Of a stretch of DNA of 24,832 nt, positions 16,865-24,832 are shown one piece after another. The first letter of the stretch is position 1. Each line of letters starts with the position of its first letter. The DNA comes from Chara braunii. Lineage: Eukaryota; Streptophyta; Charophyceae; Charales; Characeae. Location: the NCBI GenBank assembly GCA_003427395.1, contig BFEA01000359.1, positions 259,090-283,921 on the forward strand. Reading direction: 5' to 3'. The translations under genes and the position numbers were made by a program. The notes under the pieces were generated by a model. That model was not told the origin of the DNA. It saw only the letters and a program-made list of their open reading frames with translations, and did not search any database.

Positions 16865-17071
16865 CTTGAGCACCTCGTCCATGCCCCTGCATCGTTCAAT
16901 AATCTCTCTCCGACGTTTCCGGATTGCAGCTGCAATAACAAACAACAGCAAATCTTGGGTTGCAGCAGGCCTGCCATCTTTGAGATTTCTGACAACTGCT
17001 CCTCCAGCAGCAGCTGCAGCAGCAGCTGCAGCATCCTCTGCAGCTGCTGCCGCTGCATCTGCCCAGACTAC
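16865..17071 (-). CDS. Exon of a plant TBC-domain (Rab-GAP) protein
   Basis: One 207-nt, phase-0 exon (69 codons). Its left border is AAG|GTAATC (donor, 16864/16865) and its right border is TCTTTTCAG|GTAGTC (acceptor, 17072). It encodes VVWADAA, two Ala-rich runs from GCA/GCT repeats, RNLKDGRPAATQ, then DLLLFVIAAAIRKRRREIIE and MDEVLK. From memory this matches the end of the TBC domain in plant Rab GTPase-activating proteins, where VMWADQ is followed by a linker, DDLLLYAIAASVLQRRK and MDEI. Such proteins switch off Rab GTPases in vesicle traffic. The Ala runs lie in the linker, not in the fold. Neighbouring exons were not found in the window: the next should start near Glu-Cys-Asn, and the previous should end Leu-Trp-Glu. 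Confidence 0.75.
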
Positions 17072-17278
17072 CTGAAAAGACCAACCATGAAGACTAGAGT
17101 TATTGCACATGCAGAAACACTTGCCCTGAAATGAGGCCCATGGCCATGGAAGACAGATCATGTAGACATAATGAATTAATTAAACGACCTACAAGTTAAG
17201 CCAGTGCCGCAATACGGCCACGCCCGCAATGATGGAAATATCAATGAGATATTTGGGGTCTACATATGTATCCATCTA

Positions 17279-17281
<3 letters not shown>

Positions 17282-17314
<33 letters not shown>
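17282..17314. repeat. (TC)n microsatellite
   Basis: About 16 CT units in host DNA upstream (minus sense) of the TBC exon. Confidence 0.95.
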
Positions 17315-17317
<3 letters not shown>

Positions 17318-17552
17318 ACACAAATACGTGAGACACACCACGCACGAGCGCGCGCACATGAATGAAGGCAAACATAATTCTCCAGTAAACAACCAGTTAC
17401 TGACGGATGCAGAACGAAGGAAAATGATGCCACATATCCCAAACCCAAACGAAAAAGATCAGACTTCTGCGAGATACAAGGCCCTCGGCAGCAACCCAGA
17501 GGTCACCAGGGGCGCCCCTATTTTGAAAGGGGCCTTGAGTTTGGAGCGGGCC

Positions 17553-17718
17553 AGGTCACTCTGCGCGACAGTTGTAGCTACCGGGCCTGTGTGACCTCGA
17601 CATGCTGAGGGCCCGACGCCATGACGTCACACATTAGGTCACTCTGCACGACAGTTGTAGCTACCGGGCCTGTGTGACCTCGACATGCTGAGGGCCCGAC
17701 GCCATGACGTCACACATT
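17553..17718. repeat. 83-bp perfect tandem duplication with TGACGTCA motif
   Basis: 17553-17635 and 17636-17718 differ at one base. Each starts AGGTCACTCTGC and ends CATGACGTCACACATT. TGACGTCA is the palindromic bZIP (CRE/C-box-like) site, so each unit carries one. Surroundings are GC-rich and non-coding. Confidence 0.9.
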
Positions 17719-18454
17719 GGCTGTAGGCCAATGAGAGCCCAGCGAACAGCATGCGGCACGCCGCTCAAGCCCGGGACCCCAACTAACTCAGGCCCTGGGC
17801 GCAGATCCAGCATGGGACCCAGAAGCTATTGGGTAGCCTCGCCTCCACCAGGGAACAGGCCCAAGGCTGCCGCCACTCTCCATAAAGGAAAGAGCAGGCC
17901 TCCAGTCCAGACATTCGGGCTGCAGGCCATTGTGCAACAGCGCTGCTGTTTTCAGCGGCGAGACTGGGCGCTGGCCAGAGCGCACACGGGAACTGGAGAA
18001 GAAAGCAGTTGGGCGCTGCTTCGCACGTCGGCTATAGCCAGGCCGTTCGTGCATGGGAGCCCGTGGGGTGATGGTGGTCCTTGGGCGTGATGGATAGCCT
18101 GTGAAGGGACACACAAGGGATGTGTCTGGGAGAGAGGAGGACGTAGCTGGTCTGTGGTACAGGTCTGCATGGGCGACATCTTCATGCGCATCAGTCCGCT
18201 GCTGAAGTTCTTCTGGTTGCATCATTTAGTGTAGGCTAGGATAGATGTCGTGAGCCTCTGGTTGGGCGTCATGCGCCATATGGAAGAGCGACATTGGATA
18301 CTTTGTTTGATGGTGGCAAGTCGGGCTGACATTGACAATTGAGTTCATTGCTTTGCTCTTATTTGGTGTGTACTCGGTGCATCCTGCTTTCTGTGCACGA
18401 CTACCTGGTTTTCAATGTGATGATGCATTTTCGATTTCTGTCATTCACTCTCGC
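17719..18454. other. Region between the tandem duplication and E2, no gene assigned
   Basis: 17719-18080 is GC-rich with GGGCC and AGCGCTG motifs like the LTRs of this window but has no terminal structure I can define. It has long frames on both strands without domains (for example 17788-18225 minus). 18231-18454 is AT-richer and may be the 3' untranslated end of E2. I see no LTR matching the one at 24344, so the E2 left end is truncated or unrecognised. Confidence 0.4.
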
Positions 18455-19375
18455 TCATTTTCCTTGCACTTCTATTTTCATTCTCTTTTTCCCACTCGAA
18501 ACAGCTAACATTTTTACAGCAGACCCCAATGTCTCGCCCACTTTCAAATCTGCTCCTGAAATCCATTGAGTGTCGTCGGGATCACATGCTTTGAAGGTAA
18601 CTTTGTACTGTCGAGGCTTGCTGCCGTACTTGTGATCCGTGATGACGCGGTCAACTTCCTGATGACCATCCATAGATGGAGGGTCTTGCGATCGTCGGCC
18701 CAGGAAGTCGTCGCTCTTAGCTGGTGTATATGTTGCCAGCTTTGAGGCGTGAAAGACTAGATGGACCGTCAGATGCGGGGGGATGTTGATCACAAATGAG
18801 GGGCCATCGGGCTCATCGCCCGCGGCTGATGTTACGGCCCATGGTCCAAACCACTTGGGGAGTAGTTTGCACGAAACATCCTGCTCGAGTGCAAACTCTT
18901 CCGCGGAGACCCAAACCAGATCACCGGAGCGGATGGGACATGGCACGCGACGCCTATTGGCATGCTGCTGCATGCGGACTTGAGCCTTTTGCATGTTCGC
19001 GCGGGCTTGAGCCAGCAATTCCCTGTACTTCCGGATGGAAGCGGGAGAGCAAGCGGCATCTATGTCGGCTGTTCGTGGAAGGAGAACATCAGCGAAGATA
19101 CGGCCTCTCCGGCCACCATGGTGCAACTCGAATGGAGTCACACCAATTGTCGGATGCAACGAAGTGTTGTAGGCGAACTCGATGTCGGGGAGGCGGTCAA
19201 CCCAATCCTTCTGATCCGGACGGATGAGCGTACGAAGCATCATTTGAGCGGTTTGATGTGCCGCTCCGTTTGCCCGTCCGTTTGTGGATGCTTCTGATCC
19301 GGTAATGAGGTCGGGCCATCGAAATCGTTGCCGAAGTTGTGCAATAGTGCGATTTACTCTGAAATGGCCAGCGAG
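18455..19375 (-). pseudogene. E2 integrase (core deleted) with C-terminal chromodomain
   Basis: After the stop at 19376 the zinc-module helix is readable (LAGHFRVNRTIAQLRQRFRWPDLIT). At about 19290 it jumps straight to the end of the catalytic core (HPQTDGQTER, one base out of frame), so both catalytic Asp regions are missing (about 600 bp compared with E3). The open frame 19243-18455 (262 residues) follows: HTLIRPDQKDW-like start, a helical repeat region, LLPKWFGPW (residues 128-136, GPY/F-like), and a chromodomain at residues 195-235 (EVDRVITDHKYG, QYKVTFKACDPDDTQWISGADL). Integrase joins the DNA copy to the genome and the chromodomain steers it. This copy cannot catalyse joining. Confidence 0.85.
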
Positions 19376-21127
19376 TCATGAGTCGTGGTACTCGCCGAGA
19401 AGGTGAGTCCGAAGACGACGGTCTCGTGGGACACACAATAAGTCCTTGCCTTGCGAGTGGAGGAGCAAGTACCCGTCGACGATGCGATAGTGGCTGGCCG
19501 GCGGGTGATCCGAAGATAGTTGCACATACAATGTGGCGAAATCCGGATCGGACTCATAGCCCCTAATGAAATGTCGCTGGAGTTCCTCGTCGAACGCGAA
19601 GGCATGATGTGTCATAGCGCGAAGATCGGGTCTTCGCGAGAGTGCATCTGTTGCGCGATTGGAGAGGCCGGCGAGATGTTTCAGTGTGAAGTCAAATTGG
19701 TCGATGAAGTGCATCCATCGTCCGATCGTGCTGCTCACCGTAACCTGCGTCTTGTGGTAGGTCAACGGGTTGTTGTCCGTGACCCATGTGAACCTACGAC
19801 GCCCAAGGAGGAAGTGCCGCCATCGCTTGAGAGCCATCACGAATGCAAGCAGCTCCTTCTTCCTTGCATCATCAAGTGAATTCATGGGAGGCACTTTGTG
19901 GCTGAAATACTCCACGAGGTGCCAGTCGTCGCCGTCGTGTTGTTCCAAGACTGCCCCAATGCCATAGCCAGAAGCGTCAGTTGTCACTCTCGTTGGCAGG
20001 GTGGGGTCATAGATGCTAAGAACGGGTGCCATGAGCATGGATGACCGGCGGGCGTCGTCATCGAATACGAATGGCGCCTTTGGCGATTGTAATCTCGTCA
20101 TAGGTGCGGCAATCCTTGAGTACCCGGTGATGAAGCGTTGATAGTACCCCGCCAACCCCATGAATGAGCGAACGTCCATGGTGTTGGTCGGCTCGGGCCA
20201 TACGCGGATGGCCTCAATCTTGTCCGCGAGCGGACGGTTGCCTTGCGGCATCACATAATGCCCCAAGTACTCCAACTCTTGTCGTCCAAATTCGCATTTG
20301 TCGCGGTTGACTTTGTACTTGGCTTGTCGTAGCCGCTCCAAAACGGTGCGCAGGTGCTCCACATGCTCGTCCAAACTCCGACTATACACCAAGATATTGT
20401 CGAGGCAGATGACTACGAATCTATCCAGCATGTGTCGGAGCTCCGTTGTCATGGCCGCTTGGAATGTGGTTGGGGCATTCGTAAGGCCAAAAGGCATAAC
20501 CAGCCATTCAAAATGCCCATATCGCGTCTTAAACGCGGTCTTGTAGCGGTCCTCCTGCCGGATCTCGAGTTGGTGATATCCCGATTTGAGGTCAAGCTTG
20601 GAGAAAAACTTGGCGCCGCCGAGCCGGTCGAGGAGGTCGTCGATGCGCGAAAGAGGGCCGGCGTTCTTGATGGTTTGCGGGTTGAGCTTGTGATAATCGA
20701 TGCACAACTGCAAATCCTTGTTCTTCTTTCGGACGAAGAGAACGGGAGCACCGTATGGCAAAGAGCTAGGCCAAATCTAGCCTTTCTCGAGAAGGTCGTC
20801 GCGTTGTGCCCGTAGCACACTTAACTCTTCCTCGCTCATGCGGGAGATGCAACCACGCGGAGGTACGGCCCCGGCCTCGAGGATGATCTTGTGGCCGATG
20901 GGCCGATCCGGTACTACTCCGTGCGGGGCTTCGAACACGTCGTCGTATGCGTCGAGAAGCTCGATGATGCATGGGTCCGGTGATGAGTCCGTCGATGGAA
21001 TGTCATGGGGCGGGAGGGCGTGGAGAAAACACACCCCCATCTCCTCAATGTCATCCCTGATGATGGAAGCTCGAATGCTTGCGGCGAACACCACGTGGCA
21101 GCTGATCAAAGGGTGAGGAGGAGGCAC
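19376..21127 (-). pseudogene. E2 reverse transcriptase and RNase H (defective)
   Basis: The frame 21127-20777 holds the linker and RT start (DVFEAPHGVVPDRP, MSEEELSVLRAQRDDLLEKG) up to an in-frame TAG where E3 has Trp. The frame 20761-19376 (461 residues) continues: RKKNKDLQLCIDYHKLN, SKLDLKSGYHQ (first Asp = residue 57), FGLTNAPTTFQ, and at 119-122 CLDN in place of YLDD, so a catalytic Asp is lost. The fingers/thumb follow, then RNase H from about 255 (TTDASGYGIGAVL with Asp262, Glu303, VTDNNPL with Asp329, Asp373 near DALSRR), then the start of the integrase zinc module, ended by TGA. It would make element DNA from RNA, but the active site is dead. Confidence 0.9.
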
Positions 21128-21151
21128 CGTGCATGGGACTAGTACTCCGTT

Positions 21152-21939
21152 CTAATCACAAACGTGAACGGCGCGGCGGTAGAAGTTCACCGGGTGATCC
21201 TCGCTTCGCAGCCATGACATGCCCAAGATCATGTCGAACTTGATGTCGAAAATATTGAAGGACACGGCCTCGCTTGCATGCGGGTCAAAGTACATGGGGA
21301 CGACATCGATGCACCGGTCGATTGACTTGTGCGTGTGACCATCGGCCAACGTGACTTGCGTGGGCTGCGACTTCCTTCGAACGCGTGGCCCAAGGCCAGT
21401 GCGTACCATTAGCTCATGTAGTTGTGAGTAGCTCCGCAATCGATCAAAGCGCTGCAGGTCGCCTCTCCAATCTAAATGCGTACGTACAACAATGGCGCGT
21501 AGATATCGTCGTACCGTTGTGTCTTTAACTCGCGATCAATCTTCCCAAGGTAGTCGCGAAGGTTAACAACCTCTACTCCGGCGTCCATCAACGGAGCTGG
21601 TACTGCAGCGTGCAAGTAATCCTGCAATTGTGGCATGAGCACGTTGCAATGCGGTTTCGACAATCGACCGGACGGGGGAAGGGGCATCCATTGAAAGTCC
21701 GCGAACGTCAATGGGTCGAGCTCTTCAAGTCTTGACCATCACGTCGAATCCCCGACGATAGTAGGCGGCGAAGCCGCCGAATCGGTTGCCGATGGTGGTG
21801 AAACCGTGCATGCGGTGGATTGTTGCACGTGGAGTGGTTGGTCCAACGGTGGGACCAAGTGGGCAACGTAATCCTCGTAAGTGAACAGAGGACTCGCAAC
21901 ATTCGCATCCTCCCTAGATGTGTAGGAGGCCGCTAGCAA
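21152..21939 (-). pseudogene. E2 protease region
   Basis: Three consecutive frames (21939-21739, 21711-21472, 21439-21152) read through the same region as E1 5720-4840: YEDYVAHLVPPLDQP, NLRDYLGKIDRELKTQRY, a TAG where E1 has Gln, then IGEATCSALIDCGATHN (about 21465-21420), the aspartic-protease active site. It continues with TQVTLADGHTHKSIDRC, FDIKFDMILGMSWL, the family's second (ILGM-W) motif. The protease would cut the gag-pol polyprotein. The active site is Asp-Cys-Gly rather than the usual Asp-Ser/Thr-Gly, as in E1. Confidence 0.8.
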
Positions 21940-21992
21940 GGCGACCGAATCTGGCGGAGTGAGAGGTGGAGTCGCCTCACTTCCCGCTCAAC

Positions 21993-23789
21993 TCAGTTTC
22001 CCGAGTTAATGCGAGGCCGAATATCCTCCTTGCCTTGATCCTGGCAGTGGGAGGTCTTGTGCTTGGTGCTATTGCACCAATTGCAACAGCCGTATCGGCC
22101 GCGGTACTTGTATTCGGCCTCGGTCAAGTTGAACTTGACCCATGGTGCTGGCTGTCCATTTCCTGTCGGCGATGCTGTTTTCGCCTTCCCTTTGTTACGG
22201 GAGTTGTTGCTTCGCGGCTGGACGGCGGCCACCTGATCTCCCTCACGTGATGCTTGGGTGGCTGCCGAGTCTTCCACAATGTTGTCCGGTTGGACTGCAG
22301 CAACATGCTGCGGACGCGGACCAAATTTTCCTTTCTCCACATAGGTTGGCTGCCATGCTGACTTCTCGTGTGCAGCCGCCCTGTTGGTCTTGATGATCTC
22401 CCTTGCCTTGTCGATGATTTCGGCGAAGGTTGTGTATTGCTCGTGATCACCAAGTGCAAGGCTCAAAGCGGCACATGACTGATTGTATAACTCCCGGCGC
22501 AGATGCGAAAATGGCAACTCGAGATCGGCCGTGGCCACGATCTTTTGCCATTCTGTGAGCCAGTGACGTGTTGGTGTGTTGCCTTGAGACATGGCGAAGA
22601 GGCGGTTGATGGCGAGCATCGGGGCGTCGTCCACGATGAACCGCTTCTTCCATAGCCTTGTCAATTCTTCCCAAGAGATCTTCTCATGTAGATCGGCGAC
22701 CTGGACGCCATGGATGGTTGCCAGGTGACAGAGCCAGATCTAACATCCGCCCTTTGAGTTGAGGAACAGCGCGCCGATGTACGAGTGCTCAGGGACAAAA
22801 AGAATCTGAAGTTTCGTCGTGAAGCCTTCCCACCAGGGGACCGGGTCTTGATGCGTATAATCATCGAACTTTTCGATGCGGAATGTCAGCATCTTGTAGT
22901 GCTGCGCACTGGTGATGCCAGCCCTATTGGGCAGCTGGTGCAGTTGCTGAACCTCGGTCTTCAAGGTGTCCAGCTGCTTGCTGATGGTGGCTGGTGCAGC
23001 GAAGGTGCTGATGTCGCCGAGCATTGCGACTGCATGGTCAACTTGTTCCTCCAATTGGCGGGTAGAGGGTGCACTGCTGGAATCACCAGCATCTGGTCTT
23101 GGTGCAACTTGCTCCAAGTCCTGTACACGGGAATCAAGTGCCCGTGTAGCATCCTCGTGCAGATTCTTGTGGTTCTGCACCGCCCGTCAGAGATTCGCCA
23201 GCTCGGACTGCAGGTGGTTACAAGTGTAAACCAACCGGGTCACAAGTTTGGCAAGGAATTCCTTGTGCTGCTCTTCCGGTGTCACGTCTTCGTGGTCCTC
23301 GGATGGTTCGAAATGCCAGAACTTGAGCTTTTCGATGCTGGTGGCTCCGTGCCGCTGTAACAGATCCTGGGCCTGTTTGCGGTGGATCTGGGCATCTGCG
23401 TCAGCTTCGGCCTGAAGTCACTGCTTTTCAGATACTGCCGCCGCTTCAGCCTGTAGGCGGGCAGCCTCGGCTGCCGCCTGACGCTGTTTCTCAACCTCGA
23501 TCAGTGTGAGCTGAGCTTGGAACCGCTGTTGGTAGTCGGCAATGGACTCATTGGCCAGTTGGCCTGGCATGCCCAGAACTGAGACCGTCATGGTCGCAGG
23601 GCACTGCGGACGTTTGTACTGCTGCTGTCGTGGCACTGCTGACGAGGCACTGATTGCTGACGTGGCACTGCTACTGTCGTGACACTGCTGCTGACGTGGC
23701 ACTTTACCAAACCGGGAATGCAGGCAAAGGGTTGGGTGGGAGGGAAAATGCAGGAAGGGAAACAACCAAACCGTACTTTCCTCCCGGTC
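21993..23789 (-). pseudogene. E2 gag polyprotein (interrupted)
   Basis: The N-terminal part (23765-23418) has a Gln/Ala-rich coiled-coil-like stretch (RQAAAEAARLQAEAAAVSEKQ region) ended by TGA. 23180-22740 holds LDSRVQDLEQV, PATISKQLDTLKTEVQQL and YKMLTFRIEKFDDYTHQDPV, ended by TAG where E1 has Gln. 22664-21993 carries WKKRFIVDDAPMLAINRLF, the basic tail and a CX2CX4HX4C zinc knuckle (Cys194, Cys197, His202, Cys207 of this frame; about 22085-22044). These are the capsid and nucleocapsid parts that form the particle and bind RNA. It is the same architecture as E1 gag. Confidence 0.85.
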
Positions 23790-24328
23790 CTAATCAACAG
23801 ACTAAAAAAAATAAAATAAAATAAAAGAAGAGACTCGTCTCCCTTTTCTTTTTTTTTTTTTTTTGAAAATCTGTCGATTTGATATCAGTGAGGCATTTCA
23901 GAGGAGTACTATTAGCGAGATTTAGGCAAGGTTTCGCAAAGTTTCGGTTTTCAAAATGCAATCAAAATTTGTGCGAAATAGAATAGAGATTCAATTTTCG
24001 GAAAAGACTAAATCCAGTTTCCGAGAATATGACAACCTCTATCGTTATCTCAATATGCCTAGAAAACGAACTGCTAATATCAGAAATGTTTTTAGATGAA
24101 ACGAAATGCTACTATCAGAAATTTTCAGATATAACGAAATGCTACTATCGGAAATTTTCAGATATTTGTTGCGAGAAGAATTTTTTTTTTGCCGAGATTT
24201 GACGAAGTCCTACTTGATTAACAATCAATCAATGAATCATCAAGCTATCAATCAATCATCGAACTATCAATCAATTAATAACTTCAAGCAGGCTCCTTGA
24301 TTGGGCAGATCCTCTGATTGAGAGGTCT
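23790..24328 (-). other. E2 AT-rich leader
   Basis: About 540 nt without reading frames. In the element sense it ends with a T-rich run and TTGATTAG|G (23790-23797), as in E1 and E3. It contains a short repeat (AACGAAATGCTACTATCRGA at 24097 and 24134) and an (AATC)n tract (24220-24282) close to the primer site. Confidence 0.65.
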
Positions 24329-24340
24329 GCTCCAATACCA
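24329..24340 (-). promoter_or_regulatory. E2 primer-binding site (tRNA-iMet type)
   Basis: The minus strand reads TGGTATTGGAGC, three bases after the LTR end (GCGACA at 24344). It matches the plant initiator tRNA-Met site TGGTATCAGAGC at 10 of 12 positions. Confidence 0.75.
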
Positions 24341-24406
24341 AACTGTCGCATACCGTAATGGTGCAGACCAGAACAAGAACAAAACTCTCTCACATAGTAC
24401 AAGATA

Positions 24407-24418
24407 GCGCAGCGGAAG
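24407..24418 (-). promoter_or_regulatory. Conserved U5 motif (E2 LTR copy)
   Basis: The plus strand is exactly GCGCAGCGGAAG, about 65 bp from the tRNA-iMet-like primer site. Element RNA would be complementary to the D-arm region of that tRNA. Confidence 0.5.
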
Positions 24419-24784
24419 GCTAAAATACCAATGATCAACCCAATCAATGTTGCAATGCAGACCAAACATACATCATCATCATTCCATGGTGTGAAGGGGC
24501 CTGGTGCTCACACAGGAAGAATGCGCCAGTCCCCAACCATGCACATACGAAGAAGAGGGGGGTTAGACGAAGAGGAGGGGAAGATGGGAATGTAGTGAAC
24601 ACCAAGTCTTCGGTACAGGTCTCAAATAGTCCCTCGTCAAATGTCTGAATCCCAATGTCAAGTCTGGATCCAACTGTCGTCAAGTCCCGAAGTCCCCAAT
24701 CTCTCTCTCTCTTAGTCTGCAGATACTGAGAAGTCAGGTAGCGAGAGGGTGAGGAAGAGATGGTGGACTTAGAAGAGGAAGAAG

Positions 24785-24786
<2 letters not shown>

Positions 24787-24832
<46 letters not shown>
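24787..24832. repeat. (TC)n microsatellite at the window edge
   Basis: At least 22 CT units, continuing past the end, inside the E2 LTR. Confidence 0.95.

Larger units (their letters stand above)
18455..24832 (-). mobile_element. E2: Ty3/gypsy chromovirus, 5' LTR to chromodomain
   Basis: Minus-strand element: partial 5' LTR (24832-24344), primer site (24340-24329), AT-rich leader, gag (23789-21993), protease (21939-21152), RT/RNase H (21127-19376), integrase lacking its core (19375-18662) and a chromodomain (18661-18539). The gene order gag-PR-RT-RH-INT-CHD defines a chromovirus. Every gene has stops or frameshifts. It is the best reference in the window for interpreting E1 and E3. No 3' LTR was found. 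Confidence 0.85.
24344..24832 (-). repeat. E2 5' LTR, partial (runs off the window)
   Basis: Its 3' end (minus sense ...TGCGACA) is fixed by the adjacent primer site. It contains the U5 motif at 24407-24418, a GA-rich block and a (TC)n microsatellite at the edge, the same order as the other LTRs. The reading frames at 24271-24683 are not genes. The U3 half lies outside the window. Confidence 0.75.

Noticed and set aside
17788-18225. 145-residue minus frame that could be an upstream TBC-gene exon
   Set aside because: It does not resemble any TBC-protein segment I know, and no donor fitting the acceptor at 17072 was found.
22785-23360. 191-residue plus-strand frame
   Set aside because: Antisense shadow of E2 gag, which is homologous to E1 gag on the minus strand; no domain of its own.

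Overview
The window is eukaryotic and plant-like. I see no bacterial gene layout, no ribosome-binding sites and no CRISPR array. The only recognisable host gene piece is one spliced exon of a plant-type TBC (Rab-GAP) protein at 16865-17071 on the minus strand. Nearly everything else is Ty3/gypsy retrotransposon sequence with a chromodomain (chromovirus type), in decay, with small DNA transposons and many GAA, GA and TC microsatellites. From memory, the mix of long microsatellite-bearing LTRs and this gag/pol style suggests a charophyte alga such as Chara. That is an inference from style, not a proven identity.

Layout. 1-846 is non-coding host DNA with a MITE-like hairpin (574-707). 852-15288 is one nested retroelement, E3, on the minus strand. 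Its outer ends are a 3' LTR (852-2114) and a 5' LTR that starts at 15288, and both are flanked by the 5-bp repeat GTAGC (847-851, 15289-15293). Inside E3: (i) its 3' pol half (RNase H, integrase, broken chromodomain) lies at 2700-4604; (ii) a second gypsy element, E1 (LTR, leader, gag, protease, start of RNase H; 4681-9498), was inserted into the E3 reverse transcriptase and later lost its own 3' half; (iii) the E3 RT start lies at 9499-10255, followed by an AT-rich leader and primer-binding site; (iv) the E3 5' LTR (11132-15288) is itself split by a solo LTR (11150-12622, target repeat GTTGG) and by a Tc1/mariner-type element (13660-15123, target TA).

15294-18450 is host DNA with the TBC exon, a TTAA-flanked MITE candidate (16596-16768), an 83-bp tandem duplication and a 45-bp direct repeat. 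18455-24832 is a third gypsy element, E2, also on the minus strand. It runs from its partial 5' LTR at the right edge through gag, protease, RT/RNase H, a deleted integrase core and a chromodomain.

No element here is intact. E3 lost gag and protease, E1 lost RT and everything 3' of RNase H, and E2 lost the integrase core and has a mutated RT active site. Comparing the three shows shared design: a conserved TTGATTAG motif at the leader/gag border that looks like a splice acceptor, initiator-tRNA-Met-like primer sites, and a U5 motif complementary to the D-arm of that same tRNA. No previously undescribed defence or biosynthetic system is visible. The most interesting signals concern retroelement replication and nesting.
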